Positions 61,997 to 64,000 of a stretch of DNA of 64,000 nt are shown piece after piece. The DNA comes from Clostridium beijerinckii. Its GTDB lineage: Bacteria; Bacillota; Clostridia; Clostridiales; Clostridiaceae. The DNA lies in NCBI RefSeq assembly GCF_036699995.1, contig NZ_CP144906.1:3793001-3857000 (forward strand). The letters run 5' to 3'. Both the position numbers and the translations under genes were made by a program. Every line of letters begins with the position of its first letter. The first letter of the stretch is position 1. The notes below the pieces were generated by a model. The model did not search any database. It was not told where the DNA came from and saw only the letters and a program-made list of their open reading frames with translations.

Positions 61997-63193
61997 TTAT
62001 TTATATACTTCTTTTACTCTTGCATAATATATTCTCAAAAACTTATTTAACCCAGCAATTTTAGCTACTTTCGAAGCTTTTCCTTCATCTTCTTTTTTTA
62101 ACATAAATAAATACACTTCATTGTTCTGAGGTTTATTACTTTTTAAACATTTCATTATCTCAAACCCAGTTTTTCTTAATATCGCAGAACCTCGTTTTGA
62201 TATCCGCCTTCGCGTTCCGGTAAATTGTCCTGATTGATACGGAGGGGCATCAATACCTGCATATGCTATCAAAGCTTTTCCTCTATGAAATCTCCTAATA
62301 TCACCTATCTCTGCTATAAGTCTTGGTGCAATAATATCGCCAACTCCGCCCATCTCACGTACAACTCTGTACTCCTTTAAAGACTTTGCTAATTCCTGCA
62401 TTTGTGATAAAATCAATGCAAGAGTTTTATCTATTTCGCGAAGAACTCTAACTGCTTCCAATACTAACATTTTGGTAGATGGAGCATTGGAAGATAAAGT
62501 AGGGATTCCTTGCTGGGCTAAGTCATATATCTTTATAGCTTTAGCTTCGCTTTGTTGATATCCCTTCTTTTTTGCCCAATTTCTATAACTATTAATAAAT
62601 TGTTTTTTACTTTTTTCTGTAATATTATCATAATGCCAGTATTCCTCAACAAAATCATTTAACTTATCTTTTTCTGGTTTACTTGACCGACTCTTAAGCA
62701 TTGCTTTAATTCCTGGCATTGTATAATCAAGCATTGTAGTTAAAGATAGCTTACTCTCTATTCTAAGCTTTATGTAATGACCGTACTGTCTTCCAAGAAG
62801 ACGTAGCTGTACATAAATATCTTCACTAGATTCATAATTAATTAAATGTAACCAGTTATCTAATCCATAATTAGCAATCCTGACAGCATCTAGCTTATCT
62901 GTTTTTCCTTTTCTAAGAATTACACTCGCATATTTTTTCATCACTAATGGATTAATAACAGCTACAAAAATTTCACGCTCTTTAAGAAAACTAAGCACAG
63001 GTAAGTGATAATTTCCTGTTGCCTCCATTACGACTCTCACTTCATCATTAAAACTATTTATCATCGATGCTAATTCCGCCATCTGACTTTCTGTATGAGT
63101 GATTTCATATGGAGATCTAACGATCTCGCCGTATGGTTTTAAAATACATACTGTACTTTTTTCCTTTGATACATCAATTCCTACACTTATCAT
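61997..63193 (-). CDS. IS110-family transposase/recombinase, 398 aa
   Basis: DEDD-type recombinase. RuvC-like residues are Asp 7 (GIDVSKEK), Glu 57 (VMEATGNYHL), Asp 99 and Asp 102 (KGKTDKLDAVRIA). The C-terminal Tnp20 domain has the catalytic Ser 321 in APPYQSGQFTGTRRRISKRG. Full length and intact, so possibly active. Start ATG follows TTGGAGGTTACTC. The upstream leader very likely encodes the bridge RNA that guides this class of recombinase. Confidence 0.95.
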   Translation of the reverse strand: MISVGIDVSKEKSTVCILKPYGEIVRSPYEITHTESQMAELASMINSFNDEVRVVMEATGNYHLPVLSFLKEREIFVAVINPLVMKKYASVILRKGKTDKLDAVRIANYGLDNWLHLINYESSEDIYVQLRLLGRQYGHYIKLRIESKLSLTTMLDYTMPGIKAMLKSRSSKPEKDKLNDFVEEYWHYDNITEKSKKQFINSYRNWAKKKGYQQSEAKAIKIYDLAQQGIPTLSSNAPSTKMLVLEAVRVLREIDKTLALILSQMQELAKSLKEYRVVREMGGVGDIIAPRLIAEIGDIRRFHRGKALIAYAGIDAPPYQSGQFTGTRRRISKRGSAILRKTGFEIMKCLKSNKPQNNEVYLFMLKKEDEGKASKVAKIAGLNKFLRIYYARVKEVYK

Positions 63194-63199
63194 GAGTAA

Positions 63200-63378
63200 C
63201 CTCCAACTTTATTTTAGTAATTGTTTCCACCTGCACTTATTACAATTCATTTTGGTTAGTTACACGAAAGCCTCTATGGTTTCAACCTGCTTAATCGAAT
63301 ATTTATAATAAGGGATGGTTGGCAGTTTTACTGACGGATGTTATCAACCCAAAAATCGCATCGCCAGACCAATTACTC
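63200..63378 (-). ncRNA. candidate IS110 bridge RNA
   Basis: Predicted from position and one striking match. A promoter (-35 TTAGCA 63412-63407, 17 bases, -10 TATAAT 63389-63384) would start an RNA near 63378. Its first part contains ATGCGATTTTTGG (63361-63349), identical to the element's own left flank at 63461-63449. It also contains GGTTG/CAACC and GGTT/AACC complementary segments that could shape two internal loops (target and donor). Not folded computationally. Confidence 0.55.
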
Positions 63379-63383
63379 CCTTA

Positions 63384-63412
63384 ATTATAAATAAAATAAG
63401 TGCAAGTGCTAA
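63384..63412 (-). promoter_or_regulatory. promoter of the IS110 leader (candidate)
   Basis: TTAGCA (63412-63407), a 17-base spacer, then TATAAT (63389-63384), reading toward the transposase. Confidence 0.45.
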
Positions 63413-63450
63413 CCATTTTTCTTAGTTAATACTTACACTTATACAGTACC

Positions 63451-63490
63451 AAAAATCGCATATTCATATTTTTTTGAACAATGCGATTTT
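63451..63490. repeat. terminator-like hairpin family, copy 3
   Basis: AAAAATCGCATATTCA / TTGAACAATGCGATTTT hairpin; members also at 34465-34508 and 57801-57842. The IS110 element lies directly at its edge. It may also end the chemoreceptor transcript, which ends at 63612. Confidence 0.7.
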
Positions 63491-63611
63491 CTGCTTATTT
63501 TATACCATGATCCTATTAAATTTTCCTAATAAATTTTATGAAGGTTACTAAATAATCTAATAAGATAATTATTAAAATTATATGTATCTGAAATAAATTC
63601 TATAATCATCT

Positions 63612-64000
63612 TTACAGTACTACCTTTGACATATCTACCAGTTCTTTGGAGTTTGAGGTAATCTCTTCTAAAGTAGCCGTTATCTCTTCAGTAGCTGCTG
63701 CTTGTGATTCCGCTATCATGTTTGTATTGCTAATCTCCTTAATAACTTCATCAATAGAATTTCTCATTTCAAGAAGCAATTGTGATACTTTTTTTGACGA
63801 TTCACTGCTCATCTGCGAAAGTTTTCTCATCTCACCTGCAACAACTGAAAAACCTCTTCCTGCCTCACCTGCCCTTGCAGCCTCAATAGCTGCATTTAAA
63901 GCTAGAAGATTAGATTGAGAAGAAACACTGGTAATAAGATTTAATATAGTATCCGTTTCCTTTATTTTTTCTTCCGTTTTTTGTGTTGCATTTACAATAT
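63612..64000 (-). CDS. methyl-accepting chemotaxis protein, C-terminal part (continues beyond window)
   Basis: Signalling domain of a chemoreceptor; the N-terminal sensor lies outside the window. The highly conserved hairpin tip [20 protein letters not shown] is intact, followed by [20 protein letters not shown] and helical return sequence with [15 protein letters not shown]. The frame is open to base 64000. It couples to CheA/CheW to steer swimming. The Met at 63830 is internal, not a start. Confidence 0.93.
   Translation of the reverse strand, partial: IVNATQKTEEKIKETDTILNLITSVSSQSNLLALNAAIEAARAGEAGRGFSVVAGEMRKLSQMSSESSKKVSQLLLEMRNSIDEVIKEISNTNMIAESQAAATEEITATLEEITSNSKELVDMSKVVL

Larger units (their letters stand above)
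61950..63450 (-). mobile_element. IS110-family insertion element (approximate bounds)
   Basis: Transposase gene plus a ~250-base non-coding leader at its 5' end and a short 3' end with the hairpin GACCAGA/TCTGGTC (61960-61978). IS110 elements lack long terminal inverted repeats, so the bounds are estimates. The left bound is set by the point where the leader meets the third copy of the dispersed hairpin, the right by the hairpin region. No target duplication is expected for this family. Confidence 0.7.

Noticed and set aside
1..64000. CRISPR arrays, tRNA or rRNA genes, complete prophage
   Set aside because: No regularly spaced repeats with unique spacers, no tRNA-like cloverleaf or rRNA sequence and no phage structural genes were seen.

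Overview
The window is a low-GC, AT-rich Gram-positive chromosome segment. Strong AGGAGG-type ribosome binding sites, intrinsic terminators between nearly every unit, many AraC/LysR/HxlR/MarR/MerR regulators, bacteriohemerythrin, flavodoxins and 4Fe-4S proteins suggest an anaerobic Clostridium, probably of the solvent-forming C. beijerinckii type. This is inferred from gene content; there is no rRNA or other phylogenetic marker. I saw no tRNA, rRNA or CRISPR array.

Layout. 1-9 kb: the end of an AraC regulator, a hypothetical protein, a GNAT acetyltransferase behind a structured leader, a DUF1963 protein, nitroreductase, flavodoxin, zinc-ribbon protein, a sugar-binding protein of the galactose/ribose type and a LysR regulator, with several gene relics. 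8.7-16.7 kb: histidine phosphatase, bacteriohemerythrin, GNATs, a PEBP/HxlR pair, a peptidase MA-like protein, an ABC exporter operon and an AraC-(p)ppGpp-hydrolase-like fusion. 17-23.5 kb: cytidine deaminase, AraC/EamA operon, a type I toxin-antitoxin locus, VOC protein, sugar acetyltransferase, MFS transporter and divergent AraC. 23.7-28.8 kb: a three-gene sugar-acid catabolic operon (zinc dehydrogenase, Ldh-family reductase, YhcH) with a cre-like site, next to two AraC genes. 29-45 kb: QueG-like iron-sulfur proteins, a TPM-domain protein with a Ser/Asp repeat tail, C45 hydrolase plus AraC, a Vat/CatB-type acetyltransferase, CPBP proteases, an AAA ATPase and a methyltransferase. 45.5-61.8 kb: a less AT-rich hydrolase-like gene, LysR/DUF4865, MerR-TipAS, flavodoxin, ferric-reductase-like flavoprotein, CDP-alcohol phosphatidyltransferase, polysaccharide deacetylase, a membrane MutS-like ATPase, ketopantoate-reductase-like protein, methyltransferase/MarR, XRE/deformylase and an FMN reductase/HxlR pair. 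61.9-64 kb: an IS110-family element and the end of a chemotaxis receptor.

Most genes are single or in two- to three-gene units with a regulator beside a small enzyme or transporter: an accessory, environment-sensing region. It is scattered with relics and dispersed repeats: a ~100-bp family (3 copies), a 350-480-bp palindromic family (2 inverted copies) and a 40-bp terminator-like hairpin (3 copies).

The most interesting signals are: (1) the IS110 element, whose upstream non-coding leader (a candidate bridge RNA) repeats 13 bases of its own insertion flank; (2) a par/Fst-like type I toxin-antitoxin locus with convergent transcripts, bidirectional terminator, sequestered Shine-Dalgarno sequence and direct repeats; (3) an AraC DNA-binding domain fused to an alarmone-hydrolase-type HD domain; (4) several genes whose Shine-Dalgarno sequence points to an AUU/AUC/AUA codon.
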